Source of the DNA: an uncultured Pseudomonadota bacterium
Lineage (GTDB): Bacteria; Pseudomonadota; Gammaproteobacteria; Burkholderiales; Burkholderiaceae_C
NCBI GenBank assembly: GCA_900320815.1
Contig: ONTY01000087.1
Coordinates: forward strand, 1 to 6,362
Reading direction: 5' to 3'
DNA length: 6,362 nt
Position numbers and translations under genes: made by a program. The notes under the pieces are model-generated. The model did no database searches. It was not told the DNA's origin and saw only the letters and a program-made list of their open reading frames with translations. Below, in pieces: positions 5,571 to 6,362 of the stretch. Every line of letters starts with the position of its first letter. Within the stretch, counting starts at the first letter, position 1.

Positions 5571-6359
5571 ATGATTGCCACCTCATCGAGCAAGCACCTG
5601 GTGCTCATTGGCACCGGGCGCCCCCATCTGCAAGTCATGCGCGGACTGGCGCGCGGCACCACCAACTTGCGCGTCACCCTCGCTGCTCCACACCCTTGGT
5701 ATGTCGACGCAGCCATGCTCCCCGGCTACGTTGGCGGGCAATGGTCACGCGAGCAAGTGTGCCGCTCCGTAGAGCACCTCATCCGCATGAGTGGTGCCAC
5801 CTTCTTGCCCTCGCGCCCCCTGGCGCTGGACGCGGCGAACCGGCGCATCCAGCTGTCCAGCGGCGATGCACTGCACTACGACGTGCTTTCTATCAATGAA
5901 GAAGGCGCGCTTGAGCGCGAAACCCTCGAGCGCATCGTCCCTGGCGCACGCGCCAATGCCCTTTCCGTGCACCCTTGCAGCGCCTTTGTGCAGCTGTGGC
6001 CGCAAGTGCTCGCACTCTCGCGCACCCGTGCGCTGCGCGTTGCCATCGTTGGCAACGGTGCCCTTGCCTTTGAGCTGGCGCTGGCTGCCGCGCAAGCAAT
6101 GGGGCACCCCTACCGCAGCCGCATCACCATCATTGCTGGTGAAGAGGGCATCTTGCCCGGCGAGCCACAGGCGCTGCGCCGGCGCGCCAACCGCTCCATC
6201 AGCTCTTCGTGCAGGTTCATGAGCGTGTCCCAACCGTGCCGTCAAGGCCAGTCTGGCGCGCGACCCAGGTGCCCAGCACGCCGCGTCCAGAGTCGTCGCG
6301 ACCCTCTTGCAGCAGAACCGTGCCTTCCGATATGGCCAGAATCAGCTCGTCCTCGCTGA
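5571..6359 (+). CDS. FAD/NAD(P)-dependent pyridine nucleotide-disulfide oxidoreductase, N-terminal part; C-terminus not family-like
   Basis: The first ~204 residues match FAD-dependent oxidoreductases of the NDH-2/SelD-associated type found in betaproteobacteria. They show an FAD-binding Rossmann start HLVLIGTGRPHLQVMRGLA (9-27), the LPGYVGGQWS segment (50-59), SINEEGAL (108-115), PGARANAL with QLWPQVLAL (124-149), and a second dinucleotide fold RVAIVGNGALAFELALA (156-172). Several usually fixed residues differ: GGGHAH reads GTGRPH, SINTG reads SINEE, and GGGAAG reads GNGALA. Family members are about 360-400 residues long. Here the frame stays open to a stop at 6359 (262 residues), but from about residue 205 (6183) it becomes Arg/Ser/Pro-rich and unlike the family, so the real gene is probably cut there. 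Start ATG 5571 is 38 nt after ftsY; GGAG at 5550-5553 is rather distant, 17 nt upstream. The family call is good, an intact function doubtful, and the exact substrate unknown. Confidence 0.75.
   Translation: MIATSSSKHLVLIGTGRPHLQVMRGLARGTTNLRVTLAAPHPWYVDAAMLPGYVGGQWSREQVCRSVEHLIRMSGATFLPSRPLALDAANRRIQLSSGDALHYDVLSINEEGALERETLERIVPGARANALSVHPCSAFVQLWPQVLALSRTRALRVAIVGNGALAFELALAAAQAMGHPYRSRITIIAGEEGILPGEPQALRRRANRSISSSCRFMSVSQPCRQGQSGARPRCPARRVQSRRDPLAAEPCLPIWPESARPR
6171..6190. other. Probable inverted junction between unrelated sequences at short palindromes
   Basis: Family-like plus-strand coding for the oxidoreductase ends here, and minus-strand coding begins on the right. The junction zone contains the perfect palindrome GCGCCGGCGC (6176-6185) overlapping GGCGCGCC (6181-6188). 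Joining through short inverted sequences is typical of amplification or assembly chimeras and of small inversions. The exact base of the join cannot be fixed, because both sides encode a run of Arg codons across it. Confidence 0.45.
6185..6220 (-). CDS. 5' end of an unidentified gene (partial)
   Basis: On the minus strand ATG at 6220-6218 opens a frame reading MNLHEELMERLARRR. GGGA (plus-strand TCCC at 6228-6231) lies 7 nt before the ATG. The start overlaps the stop of the upstream minus-strand gene by ATGA, the usual sign of translational coupling. The frame continues leftward into the oxidoreductase as a shadow reading and stops after about 35 codons, so the true gene seems cut at the junction near 6176-6190. 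There are too few residues to assign a family. Confidence 0.35.
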
Positions 6360-6362
6360 AGG
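6217..6362 (-). CDS. 3' end of an unidentified gene (partial, runs off the window)
   Basis: The minus-strand frame enters at 6360 and ends with TGA at 6219-6217, giving 47 residues. They include FSEDELILAISEGTVLLQEG and then RDDSGRGVLGTWVARQTGLD. The composition is balanced, with acidic, hydrophobic and Gly residues in a protein-like order. The opposing plus-strand frames are Ser/Arg/Pro-rich, as expected of shadows. The stop overlaps the next ATG. I do not recognise the family. The N-terminal part lies beyond the window edge. Confidence 0.4.
   Translation of the reverse strand, partial: FSEDELILAISEGTVLLQEGRDDSGRGVLGTWVARQTGLDGTVGTRS

Noticed and set aside
4387..5586. A 399-codon minus-strand open frame opposite ftsY
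   Set aside because: It is antisense to an intact ftsY, and its Gln/Arg/His-rich product resembles no family. It is a shadow frame.

Overview
This is a GC-rich window (roughly 60-65% GC by eye). It reads as a chromosomal housekeeping segment from a betaproteobacterium of the order Burkholderiales, most likely Comamonadaceae or a close relative. The placement rests on the HflX, HflK, HflC and FtsY sequences as I remember them and on the hflX-hflK-hflC-DUF2065 gene order. I cannot name the genus.

Positions 1-120 are a leader without a gene. They hold a long perfect inverted repeat, a possible extended -10 element in its loop, and a pyrimidine-rich tract directly before the first start codon. 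From 121 to 4314 runs a tightly packed plus-strand operon. It contains hflX (ribosome-associated GTPase), hflK and hflC (partner membrane proteins that regulate the FtsH protease), a two-helix DUF2065 protein, and an unrecognised membrane protein. Three start/stop junctions are 2-nt gaps or 4-bp ATGA overlaps, so translational coupling is likely. In the order I remember for this family, hisZ and purA follow DUF2065. Here the unrecognised membrane protein and then ftsY take that place.

A 129-bp gap (4315-4443) with two perfect hairpins separates the operon from ftsY, the signal recognition particle receptor. After ftsY, 38 bp later, comes the N-terminal part of an FAD/NAD(P)-dependent oxidoreductase. 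Its family-like sequence stops abruptly near 6183-6190, at a cluster of short palindromes. Beyond that, the minus strand reads better than the plus strand: the tail of one gene overlaps the start of another by ATGA, and the second has a GGGA ribosome-binding site. The most economical explanation is an inverted junction, either an assembly or amplification chimera or a real rearrangement.

HflX and HflKC share an operon by long-standing synteny. HflKC tunes FtsH at the inner membrane, HflX acts on stalled or stressed ribosomes, and FtsY delivers ribosomes to the membrane, so most of the window concerns ribosome and membrane-protein quality control. I saw no CRISPR array, tRNA, rRNA or complete mobile element. 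I see no well-supported new multi-gene system. The best leads are the membrane protein with an antitoxin-like N-terminus and the inverted junction at the right end.
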